Source: Neoroseomonas oryzicola (lineage in GTDB: Bacteria; Pseudomonadota; Alphaproteobacteria; Acetobacterales; Acetobacteraceae). From it: a DNA stretch of 64,000 nt. The first letter of the stretch is position 1; each line of letters opens with the position of its first letter. Shown in pieces: positions 1 to 7,546 of this stretch. Made by a program: the position numbers and the translations under genes. Under the pieces are notes generated by a model. It saw nothing but the letters and a program-made list of their open reading frames with translations, was not told the DNA's origin and did not search any database. The stretch is taken from NCBI RefSeq assembly GCF_012163135.1, contig NZ_JAAVUP010000003.1, forward strand, positions 400,283 to 464,282, in the 5' to 3' direction.

Positions 1-1327
1 GCTGGTGCCGGTGCTCGGCGTCGTGGCCTACCTGCTGGTGGGCGAACCGCGGCTGACCCGGCGACTGCGGCACCGCGCGCTGGCCGCGGCCGACCGGCTG
101 GTGGTGCCGGCGCGCGCCGCCTGCGCCCCGGCCGTGGCGCCGCGGGAGGCGATCCCGGACCGCTTCCGCGCGGCCTTCCGCCTGTGCGAGGCGCTTTCGG
201 GCCTGCCGGCCGTGACGGGCAATGCGGCGACCCTCGCGCCGGATTCCAACGCCGCCATCGACGCCATGGTCGCGGCGATCGACGGGGCGGAACAGAGCGT
301 CCACATCTCCTTCTACATCTGGCTCACCGACACCAACGGGCTGAAGGTGGTCGAGGCGCTGCGCCGCGCGGCGCGGCGCGGCGTGACGTGCCGCGTCATG
401 GCCGACGGGCTCGGCTCCCGCGCGCTGGTGCGCTCGGAGCATTGGGCGGCGATGCACGCCGCCGGGGTGCGGCTGCAGAGCGCGCTGCCGATCGCCCGCG
501 GGGCGATCGCCTTCCTCGGCAACCGGGTCGACCTGCGCAACCACCGCAAGATCGTCGTCGTCGACAACCGCCTGACCTTCTGCGGCAGCCAGAACTGCGC
601 CGACCCCGAGTTCCGGGTGAAGCCGCGCTTCGCCCCCTGGGTCGACGTGATGCTGTCCTTCGAAGGGCCGGTGGTGCTGGAGAACCAGCTGCTGTTTGCC
701 AGCGACTGGATGGCCGAGACGGGGGAGGACCTGACGGGGCTGTTCGCCACGCCGCTCCCCGCGCCGGCGTCCGGGCAGGGCTTCCCCGCCATCGCCTTCG
801 GCACGGGACCGGATTCGCCGAAGGGGGCGATGTCGGACGTGTTCATCGCGCTGCTCGGCGCGGCGGAGCGCGAGGTGGTGATCTCGACCCCCTATTTCGT
901 GCCGGACACCCCGCTGCTGGCGGCGGTGGTGGCCTGCGCGCGGCGTGGCGTGGACACCCGGCTGATCCTGCCGGCGCGCAACGATTCCTGGGCGGTGGGC
1001 GCGATCAGCCGCGCCTGCTACCCGCAGCTGCTCGAGGCCGGGGTGCGGATATTCGAGTTCCACGGCGGGCTGCTGCACGCCAAGACCCTGGTGCCCGACC
1101 GCACCGTGGCCCTGGTCGGGTCGGCCAACATGGACCGGCGCAGCATCGACCTGAACTTCGAGAACAACATCCTGCTGTGCTCCGAGGCGGTGGCGCGGCA
1201 GGTGCGCGACCGGCAGGACGACTACCTGCGCAACGCGACCGAGATCCTGCCCGAGAGCCTGGGGAAGCGGTCCATTCCCCGCCGGCTGTGGGAGAACACA
1301 CTGACCATGTTCAGCCCCGTCCTGTGA
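1..1327 (+). CDS. cls: Cardiolipin synthase / phospholipase D family protein (5' end outside window)
   Basis: Condenses phosphatidyl donors to cardiolipin at the inner membrane. Two HKD catalytic motifs of the phospholipase D superfamily are visible: HRKIVVVD near residue 180 and HAKTLVPD near residue 358 (numbered from the GTG at position 5), each followed by the G-S-x-N signature (GSQN, GSANMD). The frame is open through the window edge and the visible N-terminus already reads as the end of a hydrophobic segment followed by a basic stretch, so the true start and probably one or two membrane helices lie upstream. The C-terminus RRLWENTLTMFSPVL is typical of bacterial Cls proteins. The separate cls paralogue types cannot be distinguished from this fragment. 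Confidence 0.9.
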   Translation, partial: LVPVLGVVAYLLVGEPRLTRRLRHRALAAADRLVVPARAACAPAVAPREAIPDRFRAAFRLCEALSGLPAVTGNAATLAPDSNAAIDAMVAAIDGAEQSVHISFYIWLTDTNGLKVVEALRRAARRGVTCRVMADGLGSRALVRSEHWAAMHAAGVRLQSALPIARGAIAFLGNRVDLRNHRKIVVVDNRLTFCGSQNCADPEFRVKPRFAPWVDVMLSFEGPVVLENQLLFASDWMAETGEDLTGLFATPLPAPASGQGFPAIAFGTGPDSPKGAMSDVFIALLGAAEREVVISTPYFVPDTPLLAAVVACARRGVDTRLILPARNDSWAVGAISRACYPQLLEAGVRIFEFHGGLLHAKTLVPDRTVALVGSANMDRRSIDLNFENNILLCSEAVARQVRDRQDDYLRNATEILPESLGKRSIPRRLWENTLTMFSPVL

Positions 1328-1513
1328 CGCCGTTCGCCCTCCCTGTGCCAAGGCATTGACGCCGCGCCCCTTTCCGCGACAACCATGTGGTGCTACCGGC
1401 CTTCCGAATCCGCTGGCTGTGGCCATATGGCCGATATCGCCCCGCGCAGACGGCCGGATCGACCCAGGCTGCGCCGTCATGTCCGGAAGCGCGCCTCGAA
1501 GCACGAAGAATGC

Positions 1514-2038
1514 ATGACCGAAATTGATCGAGTCTTCGCCCGGTTCACCGACAACAAGCAGGCCGCGGAAGACCGCCGCGAGACGCTGAGCATCCCCCGC
1601 CGAGGCGGTGCGACCGGCAGCCGGGCGGTGGAAGTGGTGCACGTGCGCTCGGCCGGCGGCCAGGCCGGCCAGGACCGCGCGCCCCGCAAGGATTTCCGGG
1701 TCCGCGCCCTGACCTGGGAAGGCGGCTTCCCGGCCCGCGAGAAGGCGCCCGCCCGTGCGCCGGAGCCGCTGCCCGCCGCCGCGGCGCCGGAACCGACCGC
1801 CCATGTGATGCCGGCCTGGGAGCCGGCCGTGGCCGAGCCCGCCCCGCCCGCCGAAGCGCCGGAACCCCCTCTCAGGGCCGTCGCACCGCGGCGGGAGAAG
1901 GCGCCACGCGCGGCCGAACGGCGTGTCGCCGACCCCTTCGACGCCGCCGATGACGGCGCGAACTGCATGCGCTGCGGCTACGCCATCGACCCGCTGCGGG
2001 AACGGCGCGGGCTGTTCACCTGCGCGGCCTGCGGCTGA
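1514..2038 (+). CDS. Hypothetical protein with C-terminal zinc ribbon
   Basis: A 174-residue protein of unknown function. The start chosen is the ATG opening MTEIDRVFARF; an in-frame ATG 129 bases upstream exists, but the extra residues look like translated non-coding sequence. The middle (about residues 80-150) is a low-complexity Ala/Pro/Glu-rich linker. The last 25 residues hold two CxxC pairs (CMRCG and CAACG) separated by about 18 residues, a likely structural zinc ribbon. It stands alone between the cls gene and a convergent operon. A protein-protein or nucleic-acid contact role is only a guess from the ribbon. Confidence 0.65.
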   Translation: MTEIDRVFARFTDNKQAAEDRRETLSIPRRGGATGSRAVEVVHVRSAGGQAGQDRAPRKDFRVRALTWEGGFPAREKAPARAPEPLPAAAAPEPTAHVMPAWEPAVAEPAPPAEAPEPPLRAVAPRREKAPRAAERRVADPFDAADDGANCMRCGYAIDPLRERRGLFTCAACG

Positions 2039-2103
2039 CGCCTTTCCCGGCCTGACGGCGCCGGGCGACCATCCGGTCCCGCTCTCGACGCGTGCGGTCG
2101 CCC

Positions 2104-2688
2104 TTATTGCCGCCCGCGGCGCCGCTGGCCCTGGGCGCCGCCCCAGCCCGATCGCTGGACGCGCCGGCGCACCACCTCCACGCGCAGCCCCGCCGGATCG
2201 CCCAGCGCAGCGAGCAGCGCATCCAGCTGCGCCTGCTTGATGCCGAAGCCCGCGGCGCTGCCGCCTGCGTTGCGACCGGTGCCGTGCAGCAGCACCGGCC
2301 GGTCCCCGCCCTCGGGCGCGAGCAGCATGGCGGTGGTCCCGAGCGCGCCGCGCAGCGCCTGCGCGAGGCGCGGATCGCCGGTGCCGAAGGCGTCTTCCCC
2401 GGCCAGGTCCACCGCGCCCAGGACGCGGTAGGTGCCGCTGCCGGTCACCGGCGCGGGCAGGGCGGCCATGCCCTCGGGCGGATCCCAGGCGACCGGGACC
2501 GGGCCGAAGGCCAGGCGGTCGCCGCGCCACAGCGCCAGGCGCGGCTCGTCCTGGCCGGGCATCGGGCCGATGCGCAGGCGTGTGGCCTCCGCCCGCACCC
2601 AATCCGGGTCCCGCGCCGCGCGCAGCCGCCGATAGGCCAGGACCAGGAAGGTGCCGCCGCCGAGCAGCAGCAGGATGCCGAGGATCAT
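2104..2688 (-). CDS. Uncharacterised membrane-anchored protein, last gene of the ATP-grasp/DUF350 operon
   Basis: 194 residues. The start is the ATG overlapping the stop of the upstream gene by four bases (ATGA), which opens directly into a hydrophobic segment, MILGILLLLGGGTFLVLAY, followed by positive residues, so the protein is anchored by one N-terminal helix. The remaining 165 residues form a soluble domain ending in a very basic tail (RRRVQRSGWGGAQGQRRRGRQ-like). I do not recognise the fold; a segment reading VLLHGTGRNAGG is glycine-rich but not a known catalytic motif to me. Its job is implied only by position: it is the distal member of a seven-gene unit with two ligases and DUF350/DUF1190 proteins. 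Confidence 0.7.
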   Translation of the reverse strand: MILGILLLLGGGTFLVLAYRRLRAARDPDWVRAEATRLRIGPMPGQDEPRLALWRGDRLAFGPVPVAWDPPEGMAALPAPVTGSGTYRVLGAVDLAGEDAFGTGDPRLAQALRGALGTTAMLLAPEGGDRPVLLHGTGRNAGGSAAGFGIKQAQLDALLAALGDPAGLRVEVVRRRVQRSGWGGAQGQRRRGRQ

Positions 2689-3020
2689 CGCGGCGCCGCC
2701 TGCGGCTTCTCGGTGGGCAACGGCGCGCCGCGCGGCACCTGTGCCGGTCGGGTGGGCAGGGACGGGATCTGGCGCAGGCGCTCCGTTGCCTCGATGGCGG
2801 CGCGCGCGGCGGGGGCGGGCAGGCTGCCCTCCGCCGGGGCCCAGTAGCGCATGCCGCCGGGCGGCGGCGGGGAGCGCGCGGCGAGCGCGGACGCCTCGAC
2901 GAAGGCGCGGTCGGTCTCGGCGCCGTTCCAGCGGCCGATCGCGACCAGCAGCCCGCCCAGGAAGATCATCGCGGCGCCGCCGACCAGGTAGAGCCGCACG
3001 CGGGGCAGGACGTCGTTCAT
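2685..3020 (-). CDS. Uncharacterised single-span membrane protein
   Basis: 111 residues, start MNDVLPRVRLYLV. One predicted helix at about residues 10-29 (LYLVGGAAMIFLGGLLVAIG), then an 80-residue Pro/Ala-rich domain that would be periplasmic by the positive-inside rule. It overlaps both neighbours by four bases (ATGA on each side), so translation of the three distal genes is coupled. No family recognised. The segment RYWAPAEGSLPAP contains the aromatic-proline pattern RYWALPAPV also seen in the DUF1190 protein of the same operon (both read R-Y-W-A-x-P), possibly coincidental. Confidence 0.65.
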   Translation of the reverse strand: MNDVLPRVRLYLVGGAAMIFLGGLLVAIGRWNGAETDRAFVEASALAARSPPPPGGMRYWAPAEGSLPAPAARAAIEATERLRQIPSLPTRPAQVPRGAPLPTEKPQAAPR

Positions 3021-3571
3021 CGTGCGCCCCCCGGCAGGGCGAGGCGGCGGGCGAGGTCCTCCGCCGCGCCGGCGGCCGTGGCGCCACCCGCGGCAAGGGC
3101 GGCGATCAGCCCCGGCAGGTCGCGCGCCAGGGCCTGGCGGGCCTCGCCCTCCGGCGCAGTGGCACCGGCCTCGACCAGGGCGAGGGCCGCGGCGCGTTCG
3201 CGCGGGGCCATGCGCGCGGCGGCGCCGGCGAGTTCCGCCAGCAGGACCGGCAGGATCGCGGTCTGCAGGGCGGCGCGCAGGGGCGGCGGCAGGGCGGCGG
3301 GCGTGGGTGGGCGCGGCGCCTCCTTCGGCGCGTCGCTGGCCATCAGCCGTGCTTCCAGCGCCCGGCCGGGACCGCCGGCGAGGACAAGGCCAAGCCCCCC
3401 GCCAAGCAGCGGCGCGACGATCACGGCGAGCCAGTAGAGGCCCCCCCGCGGCGGCACGAGCGCGCCGACCGCGGCGAGGGCGACACCCGCGAGCAGCAGC
3501 ACCAGCACCACGCGCCGCTGCCAATCCCCCATCAGGGCCGGTGCCGTGGGCGCGCGGGTCTTCGCGGCCAT
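3017..3571 (-). CDS. Uncharacterised two-span membrane protein
   Basis: 184 residues. Two hydrophobic segments are clear at about residues 20-40 (VVLVLLLAGVALAAVGALV) and 46-66 (LYWLAVIVAPLLGGGLGLVLA). The remaining two thirds is an Ala/Leu-rich, probably helical soluble domain. It starts three bases after the stop of the DUF1190 gene and overlaps the next gene by four bases. No family assignment is possible from inspection. The small size, the hydrophobic hairpin and the operon position suggest a structural or assembly partner of the other membrane proteins here; that is inference only. Confidence 0.65.
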   Translation of the reverse strand: MAAKTRAPTAPALMGDWQRRVVLVLLLAGVALAAVGALVPPRGGLYWLAVIVAPLLGGGLGLVLAGGPGRALEARLMASDAPKEAPRPPTPAALPPPLRAALQTAILPVLLAELAGAAARMAPRERAAALALVEAGATAPEGEARQALARDLPGLIAALAAGGATAAGAAEDLARRLALPGGAR

Positions 3572-3574
3572 CGC

Positions 3575-4657
3575 TCAGCCCCCCGAGGAATAGGCGCGGC
3601 CGGTCGAGCCGAAGCCTGCGCGGGAGATGGTGGAGGCGGGGCGGGAGACGGTGGTGCCGCTCACCCGCGACCCCGAGCCGCTGGAATAGACTGCCATGCG
3701 ATTGGCGGGGGCGAGGCGGCGTGTGCCGCTGTCCCAGGCCTGCAGCGGCCCGGTGCCGCTGGCCGGGCGATAGGCCGCGGTGGGCTGGCGGTCGGCCGTC
3801 CAGGTCCAACCCTGGTAGCGCGGCCCGATGCCGCGGGCATAGGTGCTGCGGTAGCCGGAATTGTAGCCGATCCACCAGCCCGCCCGCGACGCGGTGCCGG
3901 TGGTGCCTGCCGTGGTCGGTGGCGGCACGGTCTCGGCGACCGTCATGGTCAGCGCGCTTTCGGGCAGTTCCACCTCGACGCACTGGCCCCAGGCGGCGCG
4001 GCAGGAGTCCTGCGTCGCGAAGCGGTTGGGCAGCGGCACGGGGCTGCGCTCGCAGGCCTGCCATTCGGCGCTGCAGGTCGCCTCGTCCGGGTAGATCGGG
4101 GCGAGGCGGAGATAGGCGAAGGTCAGCGCCGCCGGGGTGGCGGCGCCGCTGGAGACCTGCGCCACCTGCACGTTGCGCGGCGCGGGCTGCGTCGCGAGGG
4201 CGGCGCCGGCCTGCTGCACCGGGGCGGGCAACGCCCAGTAGCGCGCGGCGCGGTCCTGCAGGACCGGTTCGAGCGTCCGCTGGTCCCCCGGCGCGTTGGT
4301 CCAGCCCGCCAGCACCGGGCGCCAGTTGGGGCCGGTGGCGGCGAGGGTCTCGCCCTCGCAGGCGCCGCGGCCGAAGGTCGCCTCGCAGGCCGCGACGGTG
4401 GTGAATTGCGGGCGCGTCGCCACCTGTTCGCGCGCGATCACCTGTTCGAGCACGTCGCAGCGCGCGGGATCCTCGCCGAGGCGGCGATGCGCGGCGCGGC
4501 AGGCATCGAGCCGCGCTTCCGCCTGGCCCGGCAGGTCGGGCGGCGGCGCTTCGTCGCAGGCGGTCGCGCCGATGCCGAGCGTGACCAGCGCCGCGGCCCG
4601 CACGGTGCGGGACCGGCGCCGGGCCACGCCGGCCGTTTCAGCCGGACATGACGGCAT
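3575..4657 (-). CDS. DUF1190 (YgiB/YjfM-like) lipoprotein with duplicated Cys repeats
   Basis: 360 residues. It belongs to the DUF1190 family (E. coli YgiB, YjfM), usually about 200-230 residues, so this one is long. After a basic N-terminus comes a hydrophobic stretch ending A-T-A-C, a plausible lipobox. Paired-Cys repeats follow: RPQFTTVAACEATFGRGAC, APIYPDEATCSAEWQAC and RFATQDSCRAAWGQC, matching the YgiB pattern of aromatic-T-x-x-x-C-x5-7-C. The Gly/Ser/Thr-rich tail ends GFGSTGRAYSSGG, like the family's RGGFG tail. The ATG used overlaps the DUF350 stop by 20 bases; a GTG 30 bases further in (giving an N-terminus VARRRSRTV) would avoid most of that overlap. Neighbouring DUF350 and ATP-grasp genes reproduce the yjfLMC/ygiBC pairing. 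Confidence 0.85.
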   Translation of the reverse strand: MPSCPAETAGVARRRSRTVRAAALVTLGIGATACDEAPPPDLPGQAEARLDACRAAHRRLGEDPARCDVLEQVIAREQVATRPQFTTVAACEATFGRGACEGETLAATGPNWRPVLAGWTNAPGDQRTLEPVLQDRAARYWALPAPVQQAGAALATQPAPRNVQVAQVSSGAATPAALTFAYLRLAPIYPDEATCSAEWQACERSPVPLPNRFATQDSCRAAWGQCVEVELPESALTMTVAETVPPPTTAGTTGTASRAGWWIGYNSGYRSTYARGIGPRYQGWTWTADRQPTAAYRPASGTGPLQAWDSGTRRLAPANRMAVYSSGSGSRVSGTTVSRPASTISRAGFGSTGRAYSSGG

Positions 4658-5063
4658 TGTTCAGGATCCCGGCGCCGACCTGCATGAAGGCGATGAAGAC
4701 CGCCGCACCACCGACCTTGTCCTCCTCGATCTCCTGCTTCAGACGGCCCGCGAGCAGCGTGGTCAGCACGAGATGCGCGAGCAGCTGCACCGCGATGGCG
4801 ACGATGCACCAGATCACCTGGTCGAGCGGCCCGGCCGCCGAGCGCGCCACCGCCGCGATCGGCAGCACCATGCCGACCGCCTTGCCGCCGAAGGCCAGCG
4901 CGCAGGGCAGGTTCCCCGCGCGCAGCAGCTCCAGTTCCTTCTGCGGCGTGATGAACGAGACGATGACGAGGCCCGCCACCCAGAACGCGGCGCCGAGCGA
5001 GAAGGCGACGAGGAAGCTGAGCAGGGTGGCGGGAAAATGAGCGAGGATCTCGGCGGCGGTCAT
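4638..5063 (-). CDS. DUF350 (YjfL-like) four-helix membrane protein
   Basis: 141 residues with four hydrophobic segments (about 12-37, 52-72, 82-104, 118-138) and the charged loop LAGRLKQEIEEDKVGGAAV before the last helix, as in DUF350/YjfL proteins. The start ATG is preceded by AAGGAAC at a good distance. In E. coli, yjfL sits with yjfM (DUF1190) and yjfC (ATP-grasp ligase); the same three partners are adjacent here. The biochemical role of DUF350 is not established; it is usually treated as part of a membrane-associated peptide or amine ligation system. Confidence 0.88.
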   Translation of the reverse strand: MTAAEILAHFPATLLSFLVAFSLGAAFWVAGLVIVSFITPQKELELLRAGNLPCALAFGGKAVGMVLPIAAVARSAAGPLDQVIWCIVAIAVQLLAHLVLTTLLAGRLKQEIEEDKVGGAAVFIAFMQVGAGILNNAVMSG

Positions 5064-5086
5064 CCCGGTCGTTCCTTCTTGGCGCG

Positions 5087-6271
5087 TCAGCCGCGCAGGA
5101 TATGGGGCACGAAGCGCGCGGCCGGGCCGGTGACGGGCCCGCGCGATTCCCGGAAGGACAGGCCGGCCGGCTGCCCGCCGACCATCCAGACCGAGGCCGC
5201 GCAATGCACCTGGCCGCGCGCCGAGGGGAAGACCGGCAGCGGGCAATGGGCCTGGTAGAGCAGCGGGCCGACCTCGGCCTCCGGCACCGGGCCGATCGGC
5301 TGGCCGGGGAGGAAGACGTGCTCGCCGTCCCAGCCGCGGCGCGGCTTGGCGACCACCTCCCCCTGCGGCGGGCGGTCGAGGAAGGTCGGCAGTAGGTTCG
5401 GCGCGCCGGGGAACATGTGCCAGAGCAACGCCATCATCGTCTTGTCGGCGAGCAGCCTTACCCAGGCGCCGGGATAGATGCGGGTGCGCGAGCGGGGCAG
5501 CACCTCGGCGTTCGGCTCGTCCTCCATCCAGTCCCAGGGATAGATCTTGATCATCGCATCCTGGGGTTCGTCGCGGTCGTCGGTGAAGCGCTGGGCATCG
5601 GCGTCCCAGCCGACCTGCTCGATCGAGCAGATGCGCGCAGCGAGGTTCGTCTTGCCCGCGATCTCCGCGAGGTATTCGGCGTCGAAGCGTTCCGTGGTGT
5701 CGGCGGGACGGCCGTTCGCTTCCGTCGCGCCGCCGCAGGCGATCATGAAGCGCGCGGGCAGGCCGATCTGCGGGATGTGCTCGGACAGCTTCTCGTAGAG
5801 CAGGTTTTCCTGCGAATCCCCGCTGCGTCCGCTGGCGGACTGCCAGGATTCGAACCATTCCCACTGCACGAAGGACGCCTCGGCGAGGCCGAAGGGCGAA
5901 TCCGCCTCGTAGTCCGTCAGCATGGGCGTGCCGTCGGGCGCGAAGGAGAAATCCATTCGCCCGTAGAGCGGGGCATCCTTGCTGCGCCAGGATTGCGCGA
6001 TGGCTTCCTGCATCGCGGGGCTCTGGATGCCGAAATAGGCGTAGTCGCCGGAGGCGACGAGTTCCTCGACCGCCTGGTAGCAGCGCGCCTGGATGCCCTT
6101 GGCGGCCTCGAGCAGCGCATCCGACGCCGCAGCGTCGATGAGGTAGGCGGCGTCCGTCACCCACCAGGGCTCGCCATCGGGGTTCGGCACGTTGAGGCCG
6201 AGCTCGCGCAGCCGACCCTCGAAGAGCGAGGGCGTCGTCACCGGTTCGCGCCGGAAGGGCGGATAGGGCAT
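5087..6271 (-). CDS. Glutathionylspermidine synthase-like ATP-grasp ligase (YgiC/YjfC type), copy 1
   Basis: 394 residues, close to the 386 of E. coli YgiC and YjfC. Family landmarks: LYGRMDFSF, IKIYPWDWM, LLWHMFPGAPNLLPT, VAKPRRGWDG and the C-terminal SVWMVGGQPAGLSFRES...RFVPHIL. These proteins carry the ATP-grasp synthetase half of GspS without the amidase half; the true substrates of YgiC/YjfC are not known. At the metal-binding strand this copy reads TDYEADSP where YgiC reads ENNADTP, so the usual Glu/Asn pair is changed to Asp/Glu. An 11-base gap separates it from the paralogous gene upstream. The start is the ATG at MPYPPFRREP. Confidence 0.88.
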   Translation of the reverse strand: MPYPPFRREPVTTPSLFEGRLRELGLNVPNPDGEPWWVTDAAYLIDAAASDALLEAAKGIQARCYQAVEELVASGDYAYFGIQSPAMQEAIAQSWRSKDAPLYGRMDFSFAPDGTPMLTDYEADSPFGLAEASFVQWEWFESWQSASGRSGDSQENLLYEKLSEHIPQIGLPARFMIACGGATEANGRPADTTERFDAEYLAEIAGKTNLAARICSIEQVGWDADAQRFTDDRDEPQDAMIKIYPWDWMEDEPNAEVLPRSRTRIYPGAWVRLLADKTMMALLWHMFPGAPNLLPTFLDRPPQGEVVAKPRRGWDGEHVFLPGQPIGPVPEAEVGPLLYQAHCPLPVFPSARGQVHCAASVWMVGGQPAGLSFRESRGPVTGPAARFVPHILRG

Positions 6272-6282
6272 GGCGGCCGCGT

Positions 6283-7443
6283 CTACAGGATGACGTGCGG
6301 CACGAAGCGGTCCTCGAAGGTCGTCACCCTGTCGTCCCCCTCCCGGATCCCGAGGCCGGCGGGTTCGTCGCCGACCATCCAGACGCCCATGACGGGATAG
6401 GCGAGGCCCTTCGGCGTCGCATGTCCCGGCAGCGGCGCCCATTGTTGCCAGATGGTGGGCGAGGGGGGCAAACCTTCCGCGACCTCGGTCGATTCATCCC
6501 GCGCGGTCCCCTCGACCGTCATGCCCCATCCTTCGAGCCCCAGCGCCGGCTTGCCGATGGCCGGCCCATCGATCGCCGCGCGGTCGAGCGAGGCGGGCAG
6601 CAGCAGAGGATGGCGCGGGAACATCTCCCAGAGTGTGACGAGGATCGCCTTGCTCGCGTGCAGCATCCGCCGCGCCGGTTCGATCCAGCGCGTGCGGCCG
6701 AGCGGCAGCAGGCGGCCGCCTTCCTCGGCATCGAGCCAGTCCCACGGGTAGAGCTTGAAGCAGGCGGCGAGCGGGGCGCCATCCGGCGTGACGAAGCCGG
6801 TCTCGGCCTGCCAGGAGATGTCGTCGACGGGCAGGAATTCGGCCTCGTGCCCCGCGGCGCGGGCGGTGGCCATGAGGTAGGCGACCTGGGCGATCTCGTC
6901 CTCCCGGTCGCGTTCGGCCGCGAAGTGGATCCGGCGCGGCAGACCCATCCGCGGCCAGCGCGCGACCAGCGCGTCGTCGATCGCGTTCCATTGGTCGCTG
7001 CCGGGTGCGTCGGGGGTTTCCTCGAACCAGGCGAGCTGCACCGTCGCGGCCTCGAGCAGCGCGGCGGGCGTCTCGGCGTTGAACTCATACAGCTTGACCG
7101 AACCGTCGGCGGGATCGAGGCGGAAGTCGAAGCGGCCGTAGAGCGAGGGTTCGCGCAGGCGGTGTGAGTCCTCGACGAGGGCGGCGAGGCGCGGGGTGAA
7201 GCCGAAGGCGGCGTAGTCGCCGCGCGCGACGACGCGGTCGACCGCCGCGGCGATCATGCCGTTCAGCTCGCGCGCGGCCGCCTCCATCGTCGCGACGGCT
7301 TCTGGCGTGACCGCGTAGCAGGCATCGCGCGCCCAGTATTCGCGACCGTCCGGGGTGTGGAAGGTGAAGCCGAGCGCCTCGGCGCGCAGGGGGAAGGCGT
7401 CGTCGCGCCGCAGCGCGCGGCGGGTGATGGCGGGGCTGGGCAT
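6283..7443 (-). CDS. Glutathionylspermidine synthase-like ATP-grasp ligase (YgiC/YjfC type), copy 2
   Basis: 386 residues, first gene of the operon and a diverged paralogue of the next gene. Shared landmarks are YWARDACYAV, SLYGRFDFRL, FKLYPWDWL, TLWEMFPRHPLLLPA, GKPALGLEGWG and GVWMVGDEPAGLGIREG...RFVPHVI, closer to YgiC than copy 1 is. It keeps the metal-site pattern YEFNAETP. Neither copy keeps the Arg of the YgiC KPxxxREG loop (this one reads KPALGLEG). The ATG at MPSPAITRR is only about 10 bases downstream of a good -10 box and lacks a Shine-Dalgarno sequence, so the message may be nearly leaderless. Two ligases could act in sequence or as a heterodimer. Confidence 0.88.
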   Translation of the reverse strand: MPSPAITRRALRRDDAFPLRAEALGFTFHTPDGREYWARDACYAVTPEAVATMEAAARELNGMIAAAVDRVVARGDYAAFGFTPRLAALVEDSHRLREPSLYGRFDFRLDPADGSVKLYEFNAETPAALLEAATVQLAWFEETPDAPGSDQWNAIDDALVARWPRMGLPRRIHFAAERDREDEIAQVAYLMATARAAGHEAEFLPVDDISWQAETGFVTPDGAPLAACFKLYPWDWLDAEEGGRLLPLGRTRWIEPARRMLHASKAILVTLWEMFPRHPLLLPASLDRAAIDGPAIGKPALGLEGWGMTVEGTARDESTEVAEGLPPSPTIWQQWAPLPGHATPKGLAYPVMGVWMVGDEPAGLGIREGDDRVTTFEDRFVPHVIL

Positions 7444-7453
7444 CGTCGCGCGC

Positions 7454-7459
7454 AGTATA
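7454..7459 (-). promoter_or_regulatory. Candidate -10 box of the ATP-grasp/DUF350 operon
   Basis: Read on the minus strand this is TATACT, five of six matches to TATAAT, ending 10 bases before the ATG of the first ligase gene. Transcription would start 2-4 bases before the codon. No convincing -35 box is visible at 16-18 bases upstream. Confidence 0.4.
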
Positions 7460-7476
7460 GGCGCAGGCGGAGGCGT

Positions 7477-7506
7477 TTGACCGCGGCGCATCCGCGCACC
7501 TAGGCT
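7477..7506 (+). promoter_or_regulatory. Candidate sigma-70 promoter of the first solute-binding protein gene
   Basis: TTGACC (7477-7482), an 18-base spacer, then TAGGCT (7501-7506), about 40 bases before the ATG at 7547. This is the only AT-richer pair in the 103-base divergent gap. The -10 match is weak (3 of 6), as often seen in GC-rich alphaproteobacteria. Confidence 0.4.
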
Positions 7507-7546
7507 CCGGTCCAATCGCCCCTGGGAAGAGAAGGCCGGAAACGCC

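Noticed and set aside
1421-1432. Palindrome GGCCATATGGCC upstream of the zinc-ribbon gene
   Set aside because: Short, no neighbouring regulator, and no repeated copy seen; could be chance.
2046-2065. Six-base-pair hairpin between the zinc-ribbon gene and the convergent operon
   Set aside because: Too weak a stem with an eight-base loop to support a terminator call.
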